A stretch of 64,000 nt of DNA from Nannobrachium achirus (Eukaryota > Chordata > Actinopteri > Myctophiformes > Myctophidae). This document shows, piece after piece, positions 1 to 11,900 of the stretch (position 1 is the first letter of the stretch; every line of letters begins with the position of its first letter). The translations under genes and the position numbers were made by a program. Below the pieces are notes generated by a model. That model worked only from the letters and a program-made list of their open reading frames with translations. It searched no databases and was not told where the DNA came from. The stretch is taken from positions 42,078,856 through 42,142,855 of the forward strand of contig OY997651.1 of the NCBI GenBank assembly GCA_963921795.1, read 5' to 3'.

Positions 1-469
1 AATAATGAATAAATGAATAAATACTGAATGATTTGATTGAATTAACAACACATTTAGTAGATGTTGAATCCAGAGTGATTGACAAAGTCCAAGAAGAGAG
101 TCAATGCCATGAAGTCTAGTCAACCAACAACATGCTCACAGCAGTAGAGTAGACAGGAAGCCTACTCTAGGAGAGCAGAGAGAGTAAACACATCAAATAG
201 CAGATGTACAAGCTCACAATCACTGTACATTTTGTCTACTAAAACTATGACAGAAAAGTGTCCGTTAACTATCTTTTTTCACTGACAAAACCCCAGTCAA
301 GTATATGGGGTAAGTGGTTCAGTATAAAAGTTTAAACAGTATACAAGAAATAGTATTGATACTGTGAAGGTCGAATTACATGATCAAATAGTCTTTTGTG
401 TAAAAATATAAAAAATAAAATATGAGTTTGATGAGAGAGACACAAGTATAACAATTTACATCGTCGTCG

Positions 470-502
<33 letters not shown>

Positions 503-1300
503 GTGTTTTGATGGACAGTATTTATGATACATATTCATAAATGTGTGGAGTGGAGGTTTGTGCAGTTCTATCTAATCCAATCTAAAGCTCCCTTAGGTGA
601 TGACTCATTTATAACATAGTTATACATAGTTAGACATTAATAAATGTAAATGTATAAATGTAAATGTATTTGACCACAGACCCAATTTGAACATATTTGT
701 GCCAGGGACCCCCCGCACATTTTGTTGTAACAATTTTCAAAAATATCCAGGGATCCTAAGCTAAAATATTAAATATACATTAATAGCACTGTATCCATGT
801 ATTACAGTACTTTGCTATTTGAAAATAGCAGATCTACAAGCTCACACTGTTTCGTAATGTGATGTTTGGAGCTTGTTGATCTTCTATTTTAGGATTGTTT
901 TCCCTTTATGTGACACAATTTCTAAAAATTTTAACTAGACAATTCTTGTCTTATGGGGGTCCGGGGTCAAAGGTCAAACATATGGGGGTGTTGACATGAC
1001 GTTAGAGAAACTCTGAGTCTGAATCTACAGGAGCTATAATGTGTGACTGTCACAGTACTGCTTATTACAACCTGGACTCACTCAAACATGTTGATTAACC
1101 ATTTGGTCAAATCGGATTTACCCCCTGTTGAACCCCCGCCCGCAATTATAAATGGGACTGCAATGGGGATGCAATAGCACTCATAAATGTAAAAGTTTAA
1201 ACAACCTCGTTCTAGTAAAAGAATATCCAATCAGAGGTGTAATCACCTGCAAATTTAGGATTCAGGAAATGCTAAATCCTAATCAGGAAAATAGGGTCCT
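1..1300. other. Intergenic flank with repeats, no gene seen
   Basis: No convincing exon. The stretch holds a CAT trinucleotide run (about 461-502), a fragment near 660-760 resembling the interior of hAT-like elements elsewhere in the window (phrases such as CCAGGGACCCCCC), and one degenerate copy of the palindromic repeat family at 821-890. The 3' UTR of the NLR gene should begin here on the minus strand, but I saw no clear AATAAA signal in minus orientation. Confidence 0.6.
821..890. repeat. Palindromic repeat, degenerate copy
   Basis: GAAAATAGCAGATCTACAAG at left, GGAGCTTGTTGATCTTCTAT at right; several mismatches between arms. Confidence 0.8.
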
Positions 1301-1845
1301 CTATCTCTCACACAGACACACAGAAGAGTTAGAGCAGAGTTCCCCGAACCCAGCATAGAGAGGTTCAGTGAATGTGTTCTGGAAGGTGTACAGGTGTGAC
1401 AGTGAGTCAGAGGACACTGTGTAGAAGGACATAGTCCCAGTAGGACAGTCCAGATACACTGCTACTCTGTTGGAGCCCCTAGAGGTACTGACAGGGAGGT
1501 CAGTCTGCTTACTATTGTGTCTGACAGTGTAACTATTACCATGACCATCATCACAGAACAGACTCCAGGATTTGTCATTGTATCCAAGCCTACAGTCATC
1601 ACCATCTCCTTTCCTGCTGATTCCATTGTAAGTTACTGCTATACCAACCCTTCCACTCCACTCTACCTCCCAGTAACAGCATCCAGTAAGACCCTCTGTA
1701 CACAGAACCTGACGACATGCATCAAACCTGTCAAGGTGTTCAGGATATGATTGATCCTGTACTAGTAGTGTCACCTTTCTGTTGTTTTCAGACAGAGAAA
1801 GGTTTCTGTATGCTGTGTTTGTGTCCAGTGTGAGACGGTGGAAAT
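1301..1845 (-). CDS. NLR coding exon 9, PRY-SPRY (B30.2) and stop
   Basis: A 545-nt exon; acceptor TTTTCTCATTAG; phase 1 in, ending at TAG 1301-1303. Encodes [20 protein letters not shown], then [39 protein letters not shown] and LYAGFG. The LDP/LDT, WEVEW and LYPGF-like motifs are those of B30.2 domains. The family uses this domain for protein ligand recognition; the ligand here is unknown. Confidence 0.93.
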
Positions 1846-2839
1846 CTAATGAGAAAACAACACAGTAAACATTGAAAACATTGTTCACTGACTGACATAG
1901 GCTTTCACAGGGATGACAGGACATAAGCGTTTCACACTCCCGCACATAGCTCTGTGTATACAACAGTGTCTAAAATGTTAGTGTGTGATATTGAGATTAT
2001 TGACACAGACAGACAGATACTCACATCTGGTAATAAGTTGAGAATTAAGCCATTCTTCTCCTCCATGTTTCACACTGTAGGAAGTAGAATAACAATACAT
2101 CAACGTCTAATTGTCTAACTCAACGTCTCTACTACCTGACTACAGTGTTTCTCCTGTCATTATCTTGGCCCTGCAGCCCATCCAGACATACAGTACACAC
2201 TGCTGCCCAGTTTGGATCTCATCACCTCCTCAGACTCCACCTTAACCTCTATAGAACTCCACTCTCCTTTTATCCCTTCTTGAAGCAACTTTACAATGCA
2301 GATATATTGGATATGTCTTGTTATTTCTCAACCACAAATGTATAGAATATTATTTAGATAGCATGTTGTTTAGTCAGATGCTAGGTTACCGTAGTTGTTT
2401 AGCTGGTATCCTAGTTTAAACCGTTCTCTCTGCAATCTACTTAAGTGACTATTTACACTATGAAAAACACTGTGCAAATCAAACTGTGACAGTGGCTACT
2501 CAAATTGGTAAAAGCTGTACAGAATGCCACATAACTGTGAACTGAGCTTCGACATATTCATGCTGAGCTAATAATTAAGCTGTATATAATTTCCACTACC
2601 ATAGAATGTTCAAGATCACATCTAGAAACTCTTCCCATATCGAGGTTGATTTTCCATTCATTGCAGCACTGATATGAAGAGGGTTTAATTATAGTAACTA
2701 ATATTTATTATAACTGTAAAAAATATAGTAGAACAGTTGTGTTCCTATTGCTGTAAAAATATAGTAGAACAGTTGTGTTCCTATTGCTATGGCAACACAC
2801 ACACAGACACACGCACGCACGCACGCACGCGCGCGCGCG

Positions 2840-2938
<99 letters not shown>

Positions 2939-5900
2939 CACACAAACATAAGGGAAACAATGCACATTCAGTTCACTGACAAGGACATAGCCCAAGTCTA
3001 CTCACTTGCAGTTCTCCAGTACTGAATCATTCACCATGTTGAGGCACAGGTCCAGCTCTCTTAGGGAGGGATTAGAGCTTACAGCTGAGGCCAGAAATTC
3101 ACAGCATCTCCCGGACAAGTAGCAGTGAGCCAGTCTGAATGAAAAATGAAACACCAGATTGATTGATAGATTAACAGATATATAGATTAACAGATAGATA
3201 GATTGATTGATTGATTGATTGATTGTTTGATTGATCGATTGATTGATTGATTGATCGATCGATTGAATGGAGAATCTGTTTATAGCCATCTATATAAGGA
3301 CCAGGCTGTGATGGACTGTCAGGTGAAAATCCACACCTGGATGCTTTAGTTTGATTAAAATCAACCCTGAGCGTCCTGGGTCCCCAGTTCACATGATTAT
3401 AAACTCAGCACAAAAAGAAAGGAAACTTGACTTCGGTCCATTATATCTCCACTTTAATAATACCAATTTTTATTGTGTTTTATATAATTTTCATTGTTGA
3501 TTTGTCACCTTTACAACGAGGTACAGCTTGTAAGCATCGGGCATTCGAGGCATGAGCTACTCAGCCAAATGTGTAACTGACCAAAATGTTGCCAAAATGG
3601 CTTGCAATACTGTTCTGCTGGCATATACTCTCGTTTTGGGCTTCCGTGACACTGAGCTTAAAATTAACAAGTGTAAAAATGTCCAATAGCCTATGTGTTG
3701 TTTTGTTCTTTTCCTATACTGTGGGAGAGTGCATTCAATCATTCAGTGCAACAAAGGTGAACACCAAAAGAACAGTATTGCAGGCCTGCCAGGTGACAAA
3801 TCAACGATAACAATGATATAAAACACAATACAAATTGGTATTATTAAAGGGGAGATATAATAGACCGAAGTCAAGTTTCCTTTCTTTTTGTGCTGAGTTT
3901 TATTTGAACTGGGGACTGACAAGCACTTGGAACAATGCCTTGCAGTGAGCTTAAGTCTATTTTCACAATGCTTGCCTTTTTCTTCTGTAATATTTGGTCA
4001 AATTGGTTTTAAAAAGTCTTAAGTCATTAAGTTTTACCTTTAGAAATGTGCAGATACCCTGTATACACTTAAACTGTATGTTGGTTTGTTTACTGTTGAG
4101 TGAGAAAACAATTTGCATGTACCGGTAAACTAACATTTCAAAAACATGTGAGTCCTTGTCGTGTTGAGTCCTCGACGCGTTGTGAGCTTGTAGATCTATA
4201 TTACTCATACATGTAGGCTTGGGTTACCATGATATCAAGCTTATTAATACATTCACCACATGCATTCATATTATATTCACATAATACAGTACATAAAAAA
4301 ACAGAATTGTTCAAAAATAAATCAGGTATGTATCTTACCTTAAAATCTCCAGTTTACAGTGCAGATTCTTCAGTCCTTCACAGAGCAGCTCCAGTAGTCC
4401 TGAGTTCTGTAGGTTGTTTTTACTGAGGTCCAATTCTCTCAAATGGGAAGGAGTAGAGCTGAGAGCTGAAGCCACAACTTCTAAGTCTATCTGTCTGAGG
4501 TTACAGCCAACAAGTCTGTAAATGCAGATGAAATAAGAGATTATAAAAACAAATTACACCTTGTTCACTGTCCAGGAAGTTAAGAAATCACCTATCTAGT
4601 TATCCAGACATAAACATTATTTAGCGTAGCAGATTGACACGGACAGCACAGAATGACTGTACTGTATTTCACATTTCACACCCTCAACCAGCAGTAGATA
4701 TAAGAAGTGTCTTATACTATTGTTCTGTAACTGTATATCTGTTAACCTTAAAAATGTTTAAGGTTTTATGCCGCTTTAACGGATTAAATAAGCCTTTATT
4801 GGCTCACTGAGTCAATACTCACTATTTGAGACACAGACAGTATTATTGAAACTTTTATATCAACCTTAATTTCTAACTAGAAGCAGTGCTCTTCCGAGCA
4901 CAGGTCTCCACCAGGCCACGCGTCCTGGTGGTGCTATAATAGGCCAATGTAAAAAGGGTGGCATGTGTTCTTCACCAATCTTAGACCTTTCATGGCGCCA
5001 CCATGAGGCTGATTTGAACATTTTCTAGTGTAATTTCTTCCTTGGCCCTTTGCGAATGTGCGTGCACAATTTCATTACAATTGCACGCTGTGTTTGATTT
5101 GAGGCATTTTGTTCGAAGCGGAGCAATCCTGCAAAGTTTGGAGGCCAATCTTAGCCAATCAGGATGGAATATTTAATATGGGACAGATCCGTCTTGATCA
5201 TATAACTGTAGAGATACTGTGTACTGATTTGTGATAATTTTGGGTAAAATCTGAAGGAGTAATATCCAAAAATGTGTCTTACATAAGTCGGCCTCATGGT
5301 GGCGCTATAAAAGGCTGATGTGAGAAATGCAAGGAAAGGGTTTTTCCTTGGCCTATAGGGAGTGCGCTTACAAAGTTTGAAACTGATCGGTGGAGTTATA
5401 GGTAAAACCACGAATTGGCCTGTTATAACGCCACCATGAGGCTGATTTCAAAAGTTTGAAGTGGCATTTCTTCCTCGGCCTAGTGGGAACGTGTGTGCGC
5501 GATTTCATGTTAATTGCACTCTGCGTTTGTGATTTGAGGCATTTTGTCCAAAACGGACCAATCTTACAAACTTTGAAAGCCAATCTCAGCCAATCAGGAT
5601 GGAATATGGACAATCAGACAGATCCATGTCGATCACATGACTGTACAGATACTGTCTATCGATTTGCGTGATTTTTGGACAAAATCTGTAGGAGTACTGG
5701 CCAAAAGGTAGTTTTGCACAAATTGGCCTCCTGGTGGTGCTAGAAAAGGCCCATGTGAAAAATGTGGGGCAGAGGTTCTGAATTGGCATCCAGGGAGTGC
5801 GCTTACAAAGTTTGAAACTGATCGGTGGAGTTATAGCTAAAGCCACAAATCAGCCTGTTATAGCGCCACCATGAGGCTGATTTCAAAAATTTGAATTGGC

Positions 5901-8900
5901 ATTTCTTCCTCGGCCTAGTGGGAACGTGTGTGCGAGATTTCATGTTAATTGCACTCTGCGTTTGTGATTTGAGGCATTTTGTCCAAAATGGACCAATCTT
6001 ACAAAATTTGAAAGCCAATCTCAGCCAATCAGGATGGAATATGGACAATCAGACAGATCTGTGTAGATCACATGACTGTAGAGATACTGTGTACCGATTT
6101 GCGTGATTTTTGGACAAAATCTCTAAGAGTAGTGTACAGAAATGTGTTTTGCAAACATCTGCCTCATGGTGGCGCTAGAACAGGGCCATTTGAAAAATGT
6201 GGGGCAGAGGTTCTGAATTGGCATCCAGGGAGTGTGTGTGCTCATTTTGGCAGCGACTGGGCCAACGGCGCCGGAGATTAGCTGTTAACAAACTCAGAGG
6301 ACGGACGCACGGACGGACGGACGGACGGACGGACGGACGGACAGGGGCGAAAACATACTCTCCCCTGCCTTCGGCTGGCGGAGACAATTATAGTAATGGC
6401 AGATTGACTGTACAATGTTTCTATTCACTTGATTACTAACCGAGCCTTTCTGCAGTTCCTCACAGCTGGGATCAGCCTCCTTCGCCCCCCCTTTGATGTG
6501 TTGTATTTGTCCAGGTCCAACTCTTCCAGAACCTCCTCTGACGTCTGCAGCATGATGGCTAGAGCGGAACACTGGGTCTCAGACAGTTTCTCTGTTCTGT
6601 TCTCTGACTTCAGGTACTGTTGGATCTCCTGATGTACTGAGTGGTCGTTCATCTCCATCAAACAGTGGAAGATGTTGATACATCTGTCAGGAGAGGCGTC
6701 ATTTCTCAACTCCTTCAGGTTGTTGATGGCTCTCTGGATCTCCTCTGGGCAGTTTTCTATCGGATCCAGCAGGCCTGCTAACAGACTCTGGTTAGACTCC
6801 AGTGAGAGGCCATGAAGGAACCGAACAACTAAGTCCAGGTGGCCATTTTTACTCTTCAGGGCTTTTTTCATAGCAGCGTTCAGGAAGTCGGAGAGGGATC
6901 TGTAATTAAATAATAAGTAAGTATTATCTTCCAGAAATGTCTCCAGTACCTTCATGTTCTTCTCTGTGAAACACTGGAGCAGGTAGACTGCAGCCAGAAA
7001 CTCCTGGATGCTCAGATGAACAAAGCTGTAGACTGTTTTTTGGAACAGCACACTCTCTCTTTTGAAGATCTTTGTGCACACTCCTGAGTACAGTGAGGCA
7101 TCTTTCACATCAAGACCACACTCTTCCAGGTCTTCTTGGTAGAACATGATGCTACCTCTGTTTAGGTGTTCAAATGCCAGCCTTCCCAGCTTCAGAAGAA
7201 CATCCCTGTCAGTCTTCATGATGTGCTGTTGAGTCTCATACTTCTGCTTCCTTCTCTTTGTCTGAATCAATAGGAAGTGGCAGCACATCTCAGTCAGGGT
7301 CTTGGGCAGCTGTCCTATCATGTGTGTCATCATCATGTCCAGCAGAATGGTAGCAACAATCCAACAGAAAAGTGGGATGTGACACATGATGTGGAGGGTC
7401 CTTGATGTCTTCAAGTGTGAGAGGATTCTGTTGGCCAGCTTCTCTTCACTGAATCTGTTCCTAAAGTACTGCTCCTTCTGGGGATCTGTGAACCCTCGCA
7501 CTTCTGTCACCATGTCAACACATGCAGGAGGGATCTGATTGGCTGCTGCAGGTCTGGTGGTTATCCAGAGGAGGGCTGAGGGGAGCAGATTCCCCTCAAT
7601 GAGGTTTGTCAACAACACGTCCACTGATGAGGTCACTGTGACATCAGAAACAATGTTGTTTTTTTGGAAGTACAATGGAAACCTGCTTTCATCCAGACCA
7701 TCAAAGATGAAGCCAACTTTCCAGACAGCGAGCTGCTCTGCTGTGACCTTCTTTAATGTTGGGTGGAAATCATGGATCAGTGTGAGAAGACTGTACTGCT
7801 CATCTCTGACCAGGTTCAGCTCCCGGAATGAAAGGGGAACCAGGAGATTTACATCTTGATTTTCCAAACCCCTTGCCCAGTCCAGAATGAACTTACGCAC
7901 AGAGAATGTTTTTCCAATGCCAGCGATGCCCTTGGTCAGAACTCTTCTGATGGGTGTCTTTCTGTCAGGGAGGGGTTTAAAGATGTCACAGCATTTGATT
8001 GGTGTGTCATGTAAGGTCTTCATCTTGGAAGCTGTCTCAAGCTGCCACACCTCATGTTGCCTATTAACCCCTTCACTCTCTCCCTGTGAGATGTAGAGCT
8101 CTGTGTAGGTGCTGGTGAGGGAGGTTCCAGACTCTTCAGTCATGTGGTCTTTCACTTCATCAAGACTGTTCAAACTGACCTTATAATCGTTCAAATCATC
8201 CTGCACACTCACATCTGAAATGTAAAAAATAAATAACCTTACATCTTTACAGAACACATGCAAACATTACTAATTAAATGCCCTCCAAAGAATATGCAAT
8301 TTGTTAAGAAAACCAGCCAAAAGTAATAACACAAGATCAGTTTTTTTTGTCCAGATGTGAGAGTTGTTTAGCTTCATTATTTGCACTTAGATATTGATAC
8401 AGACAAGAATTTGAACATTTAGTCTGACAATGATTTCTGCATTTATTAATATGTTTTTGTAATTAGTGCAAAGTATATAAAGTGTTTGTCCACCTGTGGT
8501 TTGACTGACTGTCTTCAGTCCAGGTGTGGTTGTGAATGTCTGTCCACACTGGGGACAGTCATAGTGTCCTGTTGGAGCAGACTGGTCCCAGTATGAGGTG
8601 ATACACTGTCTGCAGAACCAGTGTCCACAGCTGGTAGAGACCGGATCTGTCAGAACCTCCTCACACACTGAACACATGGACACCTTCTCTGTCACAACAC
8701 AACCACTCCTCTTCCTCTCTCTGTGGAGATGAAAACAATTTATTAGTACATAGTTTTGAATATGTATTTTTATTGCTGATTAGTCTCCTTTACAACAAGG
8801 TACAGCTTAGCTTGTATGCATATACTCATACGGCATTTGTGGAATGAGCAGCACATTATATCAATATTTTTTGTAAATCTCTATGGGAAAAATGAATGGC

Positions 8901-11900
8901 AGATTGTTTAGTGGCACCAGTAAACCACGCCCACTGCTATGCCCTATTGCATACATGGGCAACTGGCGGCCCGGGGGCCACATGCGGCCCCCACCTTCAC
9001 TTAATGCGGCCCGCAGGTTAATACCAGAATACTGATATATTATTGATTTCAGCTGTTACAATTACAAACATGACCTGCTTTAATTCCATCAGTCTATATT
9101 AGTAGCTTAACTCTTTCTGTGCGAAAACCGAATAATCTCGGTTCTTTTTTCCATTCCAATACTAATTTTTTAATCTATTTCGCTTACCCTGAGCTGCTAG
9201 TAGTGACGTGGGTGGTCCTGGCTCCTCCACCGCCTCCCAACGAGCCATTCTACTTGTCCCGATGATTTATTCCATTGAAAATGGTTTAGAAAAAAGTTTA
9301 GAGCCCCCCCAAAAAAACGCTGTTTCAGCAAGACGTATTAAGGATTACAAGAACCGACATTATTCGGTTCCTTTAGTAAAATGAATTAAATAATCGGAGG
9401 CATCAACGAAGCCCCGGTCTAATTTAGCATCCTAGCACAAGGCCACGATTCTGTTTACACGGCCGGTAATGGGAAGAAAAGGCCGCAGCACGCCGCCCAC
9501 TCCAATAGAAAAACACATCTTTACAGCGGATTTTCTCCGGATTGTGTTCCGAGGCCAGCAGACAAGTTATTTTGGCGGCTGAATAACTTTAGATCGCTCT
9601 TCTAAAAGATTATATAGTCGATTGCTAACTGATAGCTAACTTCCTCCGGCTCGCTAGCATAGCACTCATTCGAGTGAAAAGCCAAGCCAGTTCAGGCTGG
9701 CGACCCGGATGTGATAGTGAATGCCTACGGGAGAATGGCTGGCACTCTAGCGGCACCTAGCGGCGCCCGGCAGCTATTGAGTTAATGACTAGTATAGTAG
9801 TATTAAAATGTATTTTTTTTATGTCCAATGTATTTGTATTTAGATTCATAAAGTTAACATAAGTATATAACTAAATGCGTTTGAAATTAAATCAAAATGT
9901 TACATTTCAGGATTCCAATTAAAAATAACAAAAAATTATTCAGGATTCCAATTCAAAAGAAGCAAAAATAGCAGATCTAAAGCTCGAAACGCATCGCAGA
10001 TGAGATACTAGAATGACAAAGTACAATGTAGCAATATGCAATGTGGCCCTCTGGAGTGAAGGTGGAAATATAGTGGCCCTCTCCATCATCAAATTTGCCC
10101 ACCCCTGCCCTATTGGAAGTGATGGGTTCTCCTATATCTTCTTGACTTGGCATTCAGTTATTTCCATGTGGAATCATTCTTTTTTTTTTCAGTTAAAGTT
10201 CACAGAGATCAGTGATCTTACGTTGTGTTTGAAGGTAGAGGTTCATTACTGAAGTTCAAAGGGAAACGCTTAGACTGATCACTCTTCATAGACACACAGC
10301 TGGGTGTTGGAGACTCTGGTCTGTGGTGAAGACTTCTGGAATCACACAAATGTTTATGAAAACATACCGTTTGCTGCTCAGACATTTCTAGTTGCGACCG
10401 AAGGTCGCAGTTTAGTATGAGAAACGGCACATCATGTCTCCGTCCGTCCGTCCGTCTGTGTACGCTTTTTTACAGTCTACAGTCTGATGTCATCAATATT
10501 AAGCCCATATCTAACAGGACGTCATATGGGAATGCCCATATATGGAGGACGACAGCCCCACGTGTGGCTGGTTCTACAGCAGGGATCTCCATATATGGGC
10601 ATAAAAGGGATTGTATGTATGATGTCAGATGTCATAGACATCATAGGACTTTCACAACGAATAACTGAGTAAGCATGTTTGGGGTCTCACATGGATCTCC
10701 ATATATGGGTACCTGGGGTCTCCATATATGGGTAACTCTTCCGATATACTGTACATCACTGGCCAGACGGCGAAGACATGGCGCGACCTCGCCCTTTAGG
10801 CAGCAAGAGCCGCTGATACAAACGACCTACGGCCTGGTCGCGACTTAGGCCACGACTTGGAGGTCGTAGGTCCCGGTTCTGGAGGTTTTGCGCGATCTCG
10901 GTCGTAATTCAGCGACCTGGGAAGTCCGCGATCGAAACTCTACGCTTGCTAAGGGAAGGGACGCGAGTTTAGAAACTCTACGCTTGCTAAGGGAAGGAGC
11001 GCCGCGATCGAAACTCTACGCTTGCTAAGGGAAGGGACGCGAGTTTAGAAACTCTACGCTTGCTAAGGGAAGGAGCGCTCGTTTTCAACAGCGTCGGCAG
11101 GTTAGCTACTCAGTGTCGGCAGGTTAGGGTTAGGGTTAGGGTTAGGGTTAGGGTTAGGGTTAGAGTTGGGGTTAGGGTTAAGGTTAGGGTTAGAGTTAGA
11201 GTTGGGGTTAGGGTTAAGGATAGGTTTTGGTGCACCTCGCGCGGTCCAAGTGACTACAATGGAGCGCTTCCTACCTCCGGTTCAGCCAATCACAAGCTTC
11301 AAAAGGTTGAATAGCGCTGCTGCTCTAGAATATTCTGCAAAAAGACCTTTTAAATACGACCGCGGACTTCCCAGGTCGCTGAACAACGGCCCGATCGCGC
11401 AACAACGGCCCGGGGACGACCGAGGTGGCGCAACCACGGCCGGGGGTCGCGAAACTAGACCGGCCGCGACCTAACAAGTATGTACCGCGAACTACGACCT
11501 CCAGAACCGGGACCTACGACCTCCAGGTCGTGGCCTAGGTCGCGACCAGGCCGTAGGTCGTTCGTATCAGCGGCTGTCTCTCCCTTTAGGGTGAGGTCGC
11601 TTGTCCACGACTGGTTGGCGACCTGACTTTTGCGAGTTGTCCTGCGAATTTGGCAACTTTGAAATTTAGCGAGTCGACCTGATACCCCCACTACTACACT
11701 ACTACTACATCCTCTAAACTTGCCTACAGCAAAATATGATGTGTATGATCTCCATTTTTGACCATTACACACCACGCCGCCGCAACATGGCGGTGAGGGC
11801 CGCGCAGCGGCCCGAACTCTAGAGTTTTGCGGCCCGAAGAGCCGCAAACTTCTAGTGTGTATACATGCTTTGTGTTCAGTGATCTTACATTGTGTGTGAA

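Larger units (their letters stand above)
8950..10107. mobile_element. hAT-like element with perfect 8-bp duplication
   Basis: Left end CATACATGGGCAACTGGCGG, right end AAATTTGCCCACCCCTG, flanked by CCCTATTG at 8942-8949 and 10108-10115. Interior has TGCGGCCC motifs as in other fish hAT MITEs. It carries a nested TTAA element (9111-9781) and half of a palindromic repeat near 9964-10000. Non-autonomous; no transposase seen. A shorter relative lies at 31678-32033. Confidence 0.9.

Noticed and set aside
2698..3025. Cysteine-valine or histidine-threonine repeat frames
   Set aside because: Dinucleotide microsatellite translated; the same holds at 18386, 23884 and 26932.
5151..6106. Repeated 60-90 residue frames on both strands
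   Set aside because: They recur at 435-base spacing because of the tandem repeat and match no protein I recognise; they also fall in an NLR intron.
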